Of a DNA stretch of 64,000 nucleotides, positions 8,914-18,384 are shown piece after piece (the first letter of the stretch is position 1; each line of letters opens with the position of its first letter). The position numbers were made by a program, and so were the translations under genes. The notes below the pieces were generated by a model. The model saw only the letters and a list, made by a program, of their open reading frames with translations, did not search any database and was not told where the DNA came from. Source of the DNA: Labilibaculum manganireducens (lineage in GTDB: Bacteria > Bacteroidota > Bacteroidia > Bacteroidales > Marinifilaceae); the NCBI RefSeq assembly GCF_002843385.1, contig NZ_MVDE01000018.1:1-64000 (forward strand). The letters run 5' to 3'.

Positions 8914-11301
8914 ATGAGGAGATTTATGTTGAAAATAGTTCCTGTATTAGTTCTTTGTGCGGGATTTTTGTCGTGTGGACAGACACACAAGGGAGAGTAT
9001 GTGAAAGGAAGAAATTCTTTTAATAAGGGATGGGAGTTTGTTAAAGATGTAAACAAATCGGTTGATGAATTGATGAATCGTAAAGACAAGGATTTTTCAT
9101 GGGAGAAAGTTTCTTTGCCTCATACTGCAAATATTGAACCTTTGGTGATTAAAGGCGATCAGTGGCAGGGAACTTGTTTTTACCGAAAATATTTTTCTCT
9201 TTCCAAAGATTTATCCGGGAAGCATTTGGGATTGTATTTTGAAGGAGCTATGCAGGTTGCAGAGGTATTTCTGAATGGTAAGCTGCTTTATACTAATTTG
9301 GGAGGTTATCTTCCTTTTTATGTGGATATTACAAAAAGTGTTGAGTTTGGAGTTGAAAATTGTCTGCTTGTGAAATTGAATAATGAAGACAATCCTGTTG
9401 TTCCGCCGGGGAAATCATTAAAAGTACTTGACTTCAATACTTATAGTGGAATTTACCGCAATGTTTGGTTGGATGTAAAAGATCCTTTGCACATATCGAA
9501 CGAAATGGAGGTGAATCACATTGCTGCAGGAGGTGTATTTGTAACTTATAGTAATGTTAGTGAAGAGTCGGCTAAGGTTCATGCTCAGGTGGATGTAAAA
9601 AACGATTTAGCCACTGAAAAAGAAGTGGAAATTCAATTGGAATTAATTGATGAGACTAAAGCAGTAGTTGGGAGTTCTTCTCAAAAACAAGCACTAAAAG
9701 CCAATTCTACAGCAAAAGTAAACACGGATATAGAAGTTAAACAACCAAAACTTTGGTCGCCTGGTTCTCCGTCTCTTTATACTCTCAGAATTAAAGTATT
9801 GTTGAGGGGAGAGGAGTTGGAGACCAAAGATGTAAAAATAGGAATCAGAACATTTAGCATCACAGCAAAAGAGGGGTTTACAATAAATGGAAAAAGGCTG
9901 AATTTGCGGGGAACCAACCGACATCAGGAATATCCATATGTGGGATATGCTATTTCAGACAATGCCAATTACAGAGATGCCTGGAAAATTAAAATGGCAG
10001 GTTTCAATATTGTGCGTTTGTCGCATTATCCTCAAAGTCAGTCCTTTTTAAATGCCTGCGATGAGTTGGGAATATTGGTTATGGATGCCATACCTGGCTG
10101 GCAGTTTTTTGGGGATGAGGAGTTTCAGAAAAATGCAATTCAGGACGTACGTAAAATGGTTCGGGTTGACCGTAATCATCCTTCTGTAATATTGTGGGAG
10201 TCTTCCTTGAATGAATCAGCTATGGATGAGTATTTTATGGGGAAATCTCATGAGGCAGTTCACGAAGAATATCCTGGAACTAATGTTTATACCTGTGGAT
10301 GGAAAGATTTTGCATACGATGTTTTTAATCCCGCCCGTCAACATGCTAAGCCTCCATATTATTGGAATAAGTATGAAAAAGACAAACCGTTTTTTATTGC
10401 TGAATATGGCGATTGGGAATACTATGCCCAAAATGCCGGGTTCAATCAAAAAGCCTTTCAGGATTTGTCTGATGAGGAGCGTAACTCAAGACAATTAAGA
10501 AGTTCCGGTCAAAAACGATTGGCGCAGCAAGCTTTGAATTATCAGGAATCTCACAATAGTAACCTACAGGGGAAAGCGATTGGCGATGCCAACTGGCTGA
10601 TGTTTGATTACAATCGTGGCTATGCACCGGATCTTGAATCTTCTGGAATCATGGATATTTTCCGTCTGCCTAAATTTGCCTATTATTTTTACAAAAGTCA
10701 GGCAAGTATTGGAGAATCAAAATTGAAACAATTTGCAGAACCAATGGTCGCTATTGCCAATTATTACAACGATCCATCCTTTTTAAACGTGAAGGTTTAC
10801 AGCAATTGTGAGGAAGTGGAATTATGGGTAAATGGCAAAAGTGCAGGAAAACAAAAGCCGGATCAGGATAAAAACAGCACACACTTAAATCATCCTCCGT
10901 TTTCTTTTCAGTTAAAGTCATTTACTCCAGGCGAACTGGTGGCAAAAGGATATGTGGATGGCAAAGTGGTATCAGAAGCTGTTCAGAAAACTCCGGGCGA
11001 AGCTGTTGCTTTGAAATTATGGATTGATGAGAGTGGTAAAAAATTAACAAGTGGGTGTAATGACCTTGTGTTTGCATATGCAGCGGTAGTCGATAAAGAA
11101 GGCAACATACTTCCTTTGGCAGAAAACAGTGTTCAATTTTTTGTTGATGGAGGAGCAGAGGTTATTGGTTCTAATCCTATGAATGCCGAAGCCGGAATAG
11201 CAACTGTTTTGCTGAAGGCTGGAGAGCTGGCCGGAGATATTAAATTAAAAGCTGTTTCGGATGGTTTACAGGAGGGTACTTTAGAAGTGCATGTAGAGTA
11301 G
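8914..11301 (+). CDS. GH2 beta-galactosidase, lipoprotein
   Basis: It probably removes galactose from oligomers made by the GH53 enzymes. A lipoprotein signal ends in GFLSC. The order is N-terminal jelly-roll sugar-binding domain (about residues 30-200), Ig-like domain, TIM barrel with acid/base Glu434 (WESSLNES) and nucleophile Glu497 (FFIAEYGDWEYY), then C-terminal Ig-like domains resembling DUF4982 (VELWVNGKSAG; DLVFAYAAVVDKEGN). At about 795 aa it fits Bacteroidota GH2 enzymes. The ATG at 8914, preceded by a purine-rich gaaggtg, is preferred over the TTG at 8905. Beta-galactosidase over other GH2 activities is inferred from the galactan context. A hairpin 15 nt after the stop may trim or attenuate the message before susC. 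Confidence 0.88.
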   Translation: MRRFMLKIVPVLVLCAGFLSCGQTHKGEYVKGRNSFNKGWEFVKDVNKSVDELMNRKDKDFSWEKVSLPHTANIEPLVIKGDQWQGTCFYRKYFSLSKDLSGKHLGLYFEGAMQVAEVFLNGKLLYTNLGGYLPFYVDITKSVEFGVENCLLVKLNNEDNPVVPPGKSLKVLDFNTYSGIYRNVWLDVKDPLHISNEMEVNHIAAGGVFVTYSNVSEESAKVHAQVDVKNDLATEKEVEIQLELIDETKAVVGSSSQKQALKANSTAKVNTDIEVKQPKLWSPGSPSLYTLRIKVLLRGEELETKDVKIGIRTFSITAKEGFTINGKRLNLRGTNRHQEYPYVGYAISDNANYRDAWKIKMAGFNIVRLSHYPQSQSFLNACDELGILVMDAIPGWQFFGDEEFQKNAIQDVRKMVRVDRNHPSVILWESSLNESAMDEYFMGKSHEAVHEEYPGTNVYTCGWKDFAYDVFNPARQHAKPPYYWNKYEKDKPFFIAEYGDWEYYAQNAGFNQKAFQDLSDEERNSRQLRSSGQKRLAQQALNYQESHNSNLQGKAIGDANWLMFDYNRGYAPDLESSGIMDIFRLPKFAYYFYKSQASIGESKLKQFAEPMVAIANYYNDPSFLNVKVYSNCEEVELWVNGKSAGKQKPDQDKNSTHLNHPPFSFQLKSFTPGELVAKGYVDGKVVSEAVQKTPGEAVALKLWIDESGKKLTSGCNDLVFAYAAVVDKEGNILPLAENSVQFFVDGGAEVIGSNPMNAEAGIATVLLKAGELAGDIKLKAVSDGLQEGTLEVHVE

Positions 11302-11316
11302 CAATGTATTAGATAT

Positions 11317-11347
11317 CGCGGAAGGGGTAGCATGCAAACCTTCTGCG
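11317..11347 (+). terminator. Hairpin between GH2 and susC-like genes, no T tract
   Basis: A 9-bp stem (cgcggaagg at 11317-11325, ccttctgcg at 11339-11347, one G-U pair) sits 15 nt after the GH2 stop. It lacks a clean T tract, so partial termination or RNA processing is as likely as full termination. Confidence 0.35.
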
Positions 11348-11716
11348 GTGTTTCAAATGATAAAATAGTAATTCTTAAAATCAAAATCTATGAAAAAACA
11401 AGAATTTAAGATATGCAGAACAGCATATCCCTAAAACTACCCGAATGGCATATTTGCAAATGGAAAAACAGATCACTGGGAGTACCATTTAACTTGGTCA
11501 TAGTAAAATGATTTTATGAGAAGAATTTCTTTATATGGATATAAATGAGACTCTCCTCTTGTATATCATTTGTTTACTAACCTGATTTTGCTGGGTAAGG
11601 ATTCTCAGCGAATGAAATTTTATACGGAAAATAGCATAATGGGGATTGTAAATTTCCCTGTTAGTGCAAAGGTTTTCATAACTAATAGTTCGTTAATCTT
11701 TTAATAAAAATAAGAC
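11348..11716 (+). other. Long 5' leader region before the susC-like gene
   Basis: The gap from the GH2 stop to the SusC start is 415 bp, far longer than the other spacers in this operon (15-65 bp). I see no ORF in it. A long leader before susC, possibly with its own promoter, is common in Bacteroidota loci. No riboswitch or clear promoter could be assigned by eye. Confidence 0.4.
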
Positions 11717-14659
11717 ATGGAGAATAGTTTTAAACTACGTTTGGTTTCAATCATTCTGTTTTTGTGCTGTGGACTGGGTGCTTTCGCTCAACAAACTCAA
11801 ATCAATGGCTTGGTTGTAGATGCCGAAACGAATGAGCCTGTTCCAGGAACGACAGTGATAGTAAAAGGAACCCAAAGGGGGAGTGTTACCATGTTCGATG
11901 GTAGCTTTACCATTGAGGCGAATCAATCGGAGGTGTTGGTGTTTTCATTCATCGGTTACTTAAGCCAGGAAGTAATTGTAAGCCCCGAGGCAAATTACAA
12001 TATAAAGCTGCAATCAGATGTGGTGAATATGGACGAAGTGGTAGTTATAGGTTACGGTGAGCAAAGGAAAGGCGATTTAACCGGAGCTGTTTCGAACGTT
12101 TCGTCTAAGGATTTTAATCAAGGCATTGTAAGTTCTCCTGCGCAGTTAATCAACGGAAAGGTTTCGGGCGTGCAGATTATCTCAGGAAGTGGTTCTCCAA
12201 CATCGGGTAGTTCTATTCGGATTCGTGGCGGAGCTTCTTTAAATGCCAGCAACGATCCTTTAATTGTTTTGGATGGTGTTCCTCTTGAAGCAGGAGGTAT
12301 CAGTGGCAATAGCAGTAACTTTTTAAGTTTGATTAACCCTAATGATATTGAGAGCATGACTGTCCTAAAGGATGCATCATCAACAGCCATTTATGGTTCC
12401 AGAGCATCAAATGGGGTAATCATCATCACAACTAAAAAAGGTTCTAAAGATAAGATCAGAGTTAATTTTAACTCAACCAATTCATTGCAAATCAAATCCA
12501 AACTGGCTGATATGTTATCAACAAATGAATTTCGTAATGTAGTTCAGGTTGAGGGTAGTGATGCGCAAAATGCACTGTTGGGATCTAATGAAACGGATTG
12601 GAATGACGAGATTTTTCAACTTGCATATGGAACCGATAACAATGTAAGTGTATCAGGATCGTTAGCAAATGTTCCATATCGTTTCTCGGCTGGTTACTAC
12701 GATCAGGATGGTATTTTAAAAACGGATAATGCACAAAGAACTACTGGAAACCTTTCTGTTTCACCCTCTTTTTTCGAGGATCATTTAAAGGTGAATGTGG
12801 GTTTAAAAGGATCTTATAATAAAAATAATTTTGCCAATACGGATGCAATATGGGGCGCTTCTACCTACAATCCGACCATTCCTGTTTACTCAGGAAACTC
12901 TGTTTTTGGAGGTTATAACGAGGCCATTGACGAAAACGGGAAACCGGTAACGGGAGCAGTATTAAATCCCTTAGGTACATTGAATCAGTATTCATCAACC
13001 AGTACGGTGAGCCGTGTAATCGGAAATTTGGATCTGGATTACAAGCTCCATTTTCTTCCTGATCTTAGGTTGCACGCTACTTTAGGTTACGATTATGCAA
13101 AAGGCGAAGGCGAAATTTATGTTCCTTCAACTGCAGCACAATTTTACGTAACAGACGGGCGCGATTATACGTATGGACCTCAAAAAAAGGAAAACAAATT
13201 AATTACGACTTATCTGAACTACAAAAAAGAATTTGAAAGCATACAGAGTAAGGTAGATGTAACATTGGGGTACGATTATCAGACTTGGAAGAATACCACC
13301 AATGCTTACGAAGAAACAAATACACTTGATGTGTCGCAAAGTTCTGTGGCTGCCGATGACCAACGTCATGCTTTAATTTCTTACTACGGAAGAGTAAACT
13401 ATTCTTTACAGTCAAAATACATGTTGACGGCTACTGTTCGTCAGGATGGAACTTCCCGTTTTAGCAGTGATAACCGTTGGGGTACTTTTCCATCTGTTGC
13501 ATTGGCCTGGCGATTATCCGAGGAGTCTTTTCTCCAAGGGATTGATTTTCTAAGCAATTTGAAATTGAGAACCAGCTTCGGTATCACCGGACAACAGGAA
13601 GGAATTGGGAACTACGCCTATTTACCTGTTTATACCATTAGTCAGAATGGCGCTCAGTATATTTTTGGCAATTCAACGGTTAATACTTATCGTCCTGAAG
13701 CCTATGTGTCCGATTTAAAATGGGAGTTGACAAAAGCGTATAATTATGGAATGGATTTTGGGTTCTTTAACAATCGTTTATCAGGATCTGTAGAGTATTA
13801 TACACGTAAAACAGAAGATTTGTTAGCCACTGTTCCTTCGGCTGCCGGAACTAACTTCGATAAAAGAATATTGACCAATGTGGGCAATGTGGATAGTAAA
13901 GGAGTTGAGTTATCAATTAATGTTACTCCTGTAGATAACGAAGACTGGACCTGGGATTTTAGTTTTAATGCAAGCTGGCAGGAGCAAACCATTAAAAACT
14001 TATCCATAATACCCGGATCAGAGATTTCTAATACTTCAGTAGGATCAACTATTGACAGCTACTATTTTCAGGTGTTAACGGAAGGTTATTCGCCAAATAT
14101 GTTTTACGTATATCATCAGTTGTACGACGAAACAGGAAAACCAATTGAAGGTGCTTATGCCGATTTAAACAATGATGGAACTATTAATTCGAGCGATTTA
14201 TACCGTTATCACTCGCCATCGCCTGATTATATCTTAGGTTTCAGTACATCATTGCGCTATAAAAAATGGAATTTGAGCACAAGTCTTCGTTCCAGTATTA
14301 ACAACTATGTATACAACGGACTGTCTATGAATGCAGGGGCATATGGAACCATGTCGTATAATTCGTCTCAGTTAAATAATCTTCATAAAAGCTATTTAGA
14401 TACAGGTTTCCAAAGTCGTCAGTATTTATCTGATTATTATGTGGAAAATGCGTCTTTTATTAAGATGGATAATATTTCGTTAGGATATAATTTTGGAAGG
14501 GTAAAGAATTTGTTTAACCTGAATATGACTGCAATGGTTCAAAATGTATTCACAATCACCAAATATTCAGGTGTCGACCCGGAGATTTCAGGAGGGATAG
14601 ACCAGTCTTTCTATCCTCGTCCGAGAATTTTTTCTCTAAGCTTAGGTATCGATTTTTAA
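11717..14659 (+). CDS. SusC-like TonB-dependent transporter of the galactan locus
   Basis: A 980-aa outer-membrane importer for galacto-oligosaccharides. A signal peptide (to FAQQ) is followed by a carboxypeptidase-regulatory-like beta-sandwich (QINGLVVDAETNEPVPGTTVIVKGT), a TonB-box region (MDEVVVIGYGEQRKGDLTGAV), the plug domain with IRIRGGASLNASNDPLIVLDGVP and the 22-strand barrel, ending RPRIFSLSLGIDF with the terminal aromatic expected of an outer-membrane barrel. There is no N-terminal STN domain, so anti-sigma signalling is not expected; control is left to the HTCS. It is paired with the SusD gene 63 bp downstream, with which it should form the lidded SusCD importer. Confidence 0.96.
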   Translation: MENSFKLRLVSIILFLCCGLGAFAQQTQINGLVVDAETNEPVPGTTVIVKGTQRGSVTMFDGSFTIEANQSEVLVFSFIGYLSQEVIVSPEANYNIKLQSDVVNMDEVVVIGYGEQRKGDLTGAVSNVSSKDFNQGIVSSPAQLINGKVSGVQIISGSGSPTSGSSIRIRGGASLNASNDPLIVLDGVPLEAGGISGNSSNFLSLINPNDIESMTVLKDASSTAIYGSRASNGVIIITTKKGSKDKIRVNFNSTNSLQIKSKLADMLSTNEFRNVVQVEGSDAQNALLGSNETDWNDEIFQLAYGTDNNVSVSGSLANVPYRFSAGYYDQDGILKTDNAQRTTGNLSVSPSFFEDHLKVNVGLKGSYNKNNFANTDAIWGASTYNPTIPVYSGNSVFGGYNEAIDENGKPVTGAVLNPLGTLNQYSSTSTVSRVIGNLDLDYKLHFLPDLRLHATLGYDYAKGEGEIYVPSTAAQFYVTDGRDYTYGPQKKENKLITTYLNYKKEFESIQSKVDVTLGYDYQTWKNTTNAYEETNTLDVSQSSVAADDQRHALISYYGRVNYSLQSKYMLTATVRQDGTSRFSSDNRWGTFPSVALAWRLSEESFLQGIDFLSNLKLRTSFGITGQQEGIGNYAYLPVYTISQNGAQYIFGNSTVNTYRPEAYVSDLKWELTKAYNYGMDFGFFNNRLSGSVEYYTRKTEDLLATVPSAAGTNFDKRILTNVGNVDSKGVELSINVTPVDNEDWTWDFSFNASWQEQTIKNLSIIPGSEISNTSVGSTIDSYYFQVLTEGYSPNMFYVYHQLYDETGKPIEGAYADLNNDGTINSSDLYRYHSPSPDYILGFSTSLRYKKWNLSTSLRSSINNYVYNGLSMNAGAYGTMSYNSSQLNNLHKSYLDTGFQSRQYLSDYYVENASFIKMDNISLGYNFGRVKNLFNLNMTAMVQNVFTITKYSGVDPEISGGIDQSFYPRPRIFSLSLGIDF

Positions 14660-14722
14660 AATAAGCCCTAAGGTGAAAGCAGCAAACGAATTTAAAAATA
14701 CTGAAATTTTGAGACTGAAATT

Positions 14723-16312
14723 ATGAAAAAAATAATCAATATATTCTTGGTAACAGTTGTTTTACTTCATACCGCATGTACGGATGAATTAAATCAATAT
14801 CCGAATGTTGAAGAAACCTCAAAAACGGTTTATTCAGATCCGGCGAACTATATTTCGGCACTGGCTAAATGTTATTCATCATTTGTTACAGCCGGTCAGG
14901 AAAAAGGAGGGGGTGATGCAGATCTTAGCAGTAATAATGGCTACGATTATATGCGTTGTTATTTTAATGTACAGGAAGCAGGAACAGATGAACTGGGCTC
15001 AACCTGGATAGAAGGTGATAATATTGGTGATTTAAGCTTTTTAAGCTGGGATGCCAATGATCCTTGGGTGGCCGATATGTATTACAGATGTTATTATTCC
15101 ATATCACTTTGCAACGAGTTTTTGAAGAATGCTGTTGATAGTAAAATAGCATCTTTCACCGAAGAGGAGCAGGCGGAAATCAAATTATATCGCGAAGAAG
15201 CACGGTTTCTTCGGGCTATGGCTTACTCTCATGCAATGGATTTGTTTCACGATGTTCCTTTTGCCGATGAATCGGTAATTGGTAGTTCTAAATTGCCTGA
15301 AGAGATAAAGGCAGCTAAATTATTTAATTTTTTGGTTACCGAATTAAAAGATTGCAGCGAAGGTATGCTTGATGTAGATGCCTGCGAATATGGGCATGCA
15401 CCTCGGGCTGCCGCTTGGATGCTGTTGTCAAGACTGTACCTGAATGCTGAAGTATATGATGCAGGAGTAAAAAACGACTCTTGTATGATTTACAGCCAAA
15501 AAGTGATTGATGAAGGTTATGCTTTGGAAGCTGATTATGGCAAATTGTTTAACGGCGATAATCATTTGCGTGTAGGTAGAGGTAATGAAATAATTTTCCC
15601 TTTAGTAGTTGATGGTACAAGTGTATTGTCATGGGGAGCCACTACTTATTTGGTTTGTGGGGAAGTAGATACGGACTATGGCGCTGCGGCCTCAGAGGTA
15701 GGTTGTACGCTTGCCTGGAGCATGTTTCGAATCAGAGGCGAAGTTCCTGCTCTTTTTGATCTGGACAATGACAACCGGGCCCTATTTTATACCGATGGAC
15801 AAAATCAGTACATGGATAATGGAATAGACGATAGAACCGGAGGTTACTTTGTTCAAAAATGGAGTAACTTAACCGATGCCGGAGAGGCCGCTACAAATAC
15901 CACCAGTGATGGAGTAAATACCGATTTCCCAATGTTTCGTCTGGCTGATGCTTACCTGATGTATGCCGAGTCTGCGGCTCGTTCAGGGAACGATATGACT
16001 ACCGCATTAAGCTATGTAAATGATTTAAGAAGTCATAGAAATGCAGCCTCGGTGAGCGAAAGTGAATTGCTTGCAACTACCGACGGTATTCCTTATAAAT
16101 TTTTCCTTGATGAAAGAGCCAGGGAGCTTTACTGGGAATGTGTTCGCAGAACTGATTTAGTGCGATTCGGATGTTTTACCAGTAATAAATACATCTGGCA
16201 ATGGAAAGGTGGAGTTAAAGATGGAAAGGCTGTGGATGATAAGTACAATATCTATCCGATTCCAAGTGCCGAGCTTTCTGCCAACCCAAATTTATCTAAC
16301 GGTGATTATTAA
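14723..16312 (+). CDS. SusD/RagB-like glycan-binding lipoprotein
   Basis: A 529-aa outer-membrane lipoprotein (signal to LLHTACTDELNQYP) that should form the lid over the SusC barrel and bind incoming galacto-oligosaccharides. The N-terminal SusD pattern (DELNQYPNVEETSKTVYSDPANYISALAKCYSSF) and the C-terminal one (FPMFRLADAYLMYAESAAR, FLDERARELYWECVRRTDLVRFG, YPIPSAELSANPNL) are both clear. Lengths and termini are normal for the family. It follows susC by 63 bp and precedes the SusE-like gene by 15 bp, so cotranscription is very likely. Confidence 0.96.
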   Translation: MKKIINIFLVTVVLLHTACTDELNQYPNVEETSKTVYSDPANYISALAKCYSSFVTAGQEKGGGDADLSSNNGYDYMRCYFNVQEAGTDELGSTWIEGDNIGDLSFLSWDANDPWVADMYYRCYYSISLCNEFLKNAVDSKIASFTEEEQAEIKLYREEARFLRAMAYSHAMDLFHDVPFADESVIGSSKLPEEIKAAKLFNFLVTELKDCSEGMLDVDACEYGHAPRAAAWMLLSRLYLNAEVYDAGVKNDSCMIYSQKVIDEGYALEADYGKLFNGDNHLRVGRGNEIIFPLVVDGTSVLSWGATTYLVCGEVDTDYGAAASEVGCTLAWSMFRIRGEVPALFDLDNDNRALFYTDGQNQYMDNGIDDRTGGYFVQKWSNLTDAGEAATNTTSDGVNTDFPMFRLADAYLMYAESAARSGNDMTTALSYVNDLRSHRNAASVSESELLATTDGIPYKFFLDERARELYWECVRRTDLVRFGCFTSNKYIWQWKGGVKDGKAVDDKYNIYPIPSAELSANPNLSNGDY

Positions 16313-16327
16313 AAAACAGAATAAGTT

Positions 16328-18298
16328 ATGAAGAAATTAATCATATTTCTGGCGGTATGTTGCTCAGCATTATTTACTGCCTGCGAAAAAGATGGGGATG
16401 AGATTTTCGTTTCCGGGCTGAATTCATCAACGCTTCTAACAAGTGAATCTGATATTGTTCTATCTCAGGAAACCAAGGATGCACCCATGTTGGCTTTAAG
16501 CTGGAACGAAAGTGAGCTTAGTATTAGTAGTGCGGTTGTAAGTATACCTGATGATATCCCATCTGTTGCAATTGAGGTTTCTGCAGCTGAGGATTTTAAA
16601 ACTTATCAAACTATAAAGCCGGAGAGTAATATATACTCTTTTACCGGAGGTGAATTGAATACCATGGCAAAGAATTTTGCTTATACTCCGGATGTCAGTA
16701 TTCCTATGTATTTCAGAGTCAATTTGGCTTATGGCGATAATACAGATCCTTATTACAGCAATGTGATTGCTGTCAATATTACCAGCTACACTATTGATAT
16801 GTCAAAAGCTTTTGTGCTTGATGCAGATAAGGTGGAGACTGGTTTTGTATTGTATGCTCCTGATAGCGATGGTGAATATTCTGGTTTTATTGGAACTACT
16901 GCCTGGAGCAATTGGTTTTTAAAAGAAGGAGACGGAAGCCTTTGGGGCAATGAAGGTGCTGATGGTAAAGAATTTTTGATGTCCTCGGACGAAAGCTCCA
17001 TGTGGAATTTTTGGTATCCGGGTTTTGGTGGATGTTACTATACAACAGCAAGTACATTATCAAAAGAATGGACAGCAACTTATATTCCTAACCTGACTGT
17101 AAGCGGTGATGTAAGTGCCGAAATGACTTTTGTAAAATCGGAAGTGAAATGGTATGTGTCAGTAAGCACCGCAAAAGATAATGCAGTGGTGAAAGTCAGC
17201 TGTTCTGATGCTAAACTCTATAATTTCTCCACTGCAACGAATGATGATGCCGCTATTAGCAAAGAGATTGGTTTTATTGCTGATGCCAATGGTGGATTGA
17301 CCTTTGATATGTTGGCTGCATCTGCCGGCGATATTACTTTTGGAACAGCCGGCGATTATACTTTAACTTTCTATTTGTCGGATCCACTCAACCTGCATTA
17401 TGAGATAACAGCTGGTGCAACGGAAGAGGTAAAACCACTTAGCGGGTATTTGTATCTTTCCGGTGTTGATGATGGCATTTCAGGATCCTGGACATTTGAC
17501 AACTACCTGCGTTTATTGAGCGAAGAGGATTCTACATTTGCAGGGGTGATAAATGTGAATTCATTGTGGGGCTATAATATGTCTCTAGAAAAAGACAATT
17601 GGAATGATGTTTATAAGATGGGCGATACAGAAGGAACATTGAAATTTCAGGGAGCCAATAATATTACTGCTCCGGATCCGGGATTGTATTTAATTCAGGC
17701 CGATTTGAAGAACTTAACTTACAGTCATACAGAAGTAACCAGCTTAAGTTACGGTGGATTTAATGATGATTGGAGTCTGGTAGAAATGACATCTGAAGAG
17801 GTTGATGGAGTCTATTCAGGTAGTGTAACGATTAATGTCGCCTCTGAATATGGAGCTAAGTTATATATAAATGGCGGATGGGATTATTTTTATGGTGGTG
17901 AAGGTGGAAATCTAAGCTTGGGAGCCGATGGTATTACCGATGATGCTTCAATAGCAACAGGAACTTACGACTTGGTTGCCAACATCAAAAATCAAACCTA
18001 TGTATTTTTAGGCGATGAGGTTTATATCACCGGGCTAAATGATGTTTGGGACTTTACTTCAGTTGTATTAACGAAAGCATCTGCCGGAGTATATACAGGA
18101 ACTGCAAGCATCAGTGCTGATTCACCATATGGAATGGCCATTCATTTAGATCAGTCATGGAACCGTTATTATGGAGGTTCTTTTGATTCCATGAGCTATT
18201 TGGGTGCTAACATGACAGAGGTTCAAAGTCTGGCAAATGGAACATACAATGTAATTGTTGACTTTATTCACAATACCTGTACTTTTGAAGTACAGTAA
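16328..18298 (+). CDS. SusE/SusF-like surface glycan-binding lipoprotein
   Basis: A 656-aa lipoprotein (lipobox ALFTAC) starting 15 bp after susD. The N-terminal region (LTSESDIVLSQETKDAPMLALSWNES) matches the SusE N-terminal Ig-like domain. The C-terminal half contains at least three related beta-sandwich modules of about 100 residues, each with a G-x-(N/D)-D-x-W start and a later (Y/F)YGG(E/S) motif, in the manner of SusE/SusF starch-binding modules. It probably captures galactan at the cell surface and has no visible catalytic residues. A strong hairpin terminator follows 10 bp after the stop. Galactan specificity is inferred from the locus. Confidence 0.88.
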   Translation: MKKLIIFLAVCCSALFTACEKDGDEIFVSGLNSSTLLTSESDIVLSQETKDAPMLALSWNESELSISSAVVSIPDDIPSVAIEVSAAEDFKTYQTIKPESNIYSFTGGELNTMAKNFAYTPDVSIPMYFRVNLAYGDNTDPYYSNVIAVNITSYTIDMSKAFVLDADKVETGFVLYAPDSDGEYSGFIGTTAWSNWFLKEGDGSLWGNEGADGKEFLMSSDESSMWNFWYPGFGGCYYTTASTLSKEWTATYIPNLTVSGDVSAEMTFVKSEVKWYVSVSTAKDNAVVKVSCSDAKLYNFSTATNDDAAISKEIGFIADANGGLTFDMLAASAGDITFGTAGDYTLTFYLSDPLNLHYEITAGATEEVKPLSGYLYLSGVDDGISGSWTFDNYLRLLSEEDSTFAGVINVNSLWGYNMSLEKDNWNDVYKMGDTEGTLKFQGANNITAPDPGLYLIQADLKNLTYSHTEVTSLSYGGFNDDWSLVEMTSEEVDGVYSGSVTINVASEYGAKLYINGGWDYFYGGEGGNLSLGADGITDDASIATGTYDLVANIKNQTYVFLGDEVYITGLNDVWDFTSVVLTKASAGVYTGTASISADSPYGMAIHLDQSWNRYYGGSFDSMSYLGANMTEVQSLANGTYNVIVDFIHNTCTFEVQ

Positions 18299-18308
18299 TA
18301 ATGAAAAT

Positions 18309-18364
18309 GAGGTATTCTAAATGATTTTTACAATTCATACGAATTAGAATACCTCTGTTTTTTT
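18309..18364 (+). terminator. Strong intrinsic terminator inside the galactan locus
   Basis: A 12-bp perfect stem (gaggtattctaa at 18309-18320, ttagaatacctc at 18344-18355) is followed by a seven-T run. It lies between the SusE-like gene and the second GH53 gene. Readthrough or a separate promoter would be needed to express the last gene; only about 20 bp remain before its start. Confidence 0.85.
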
Positions 18365-18384
18365 ACTAAACGGATATTACAACA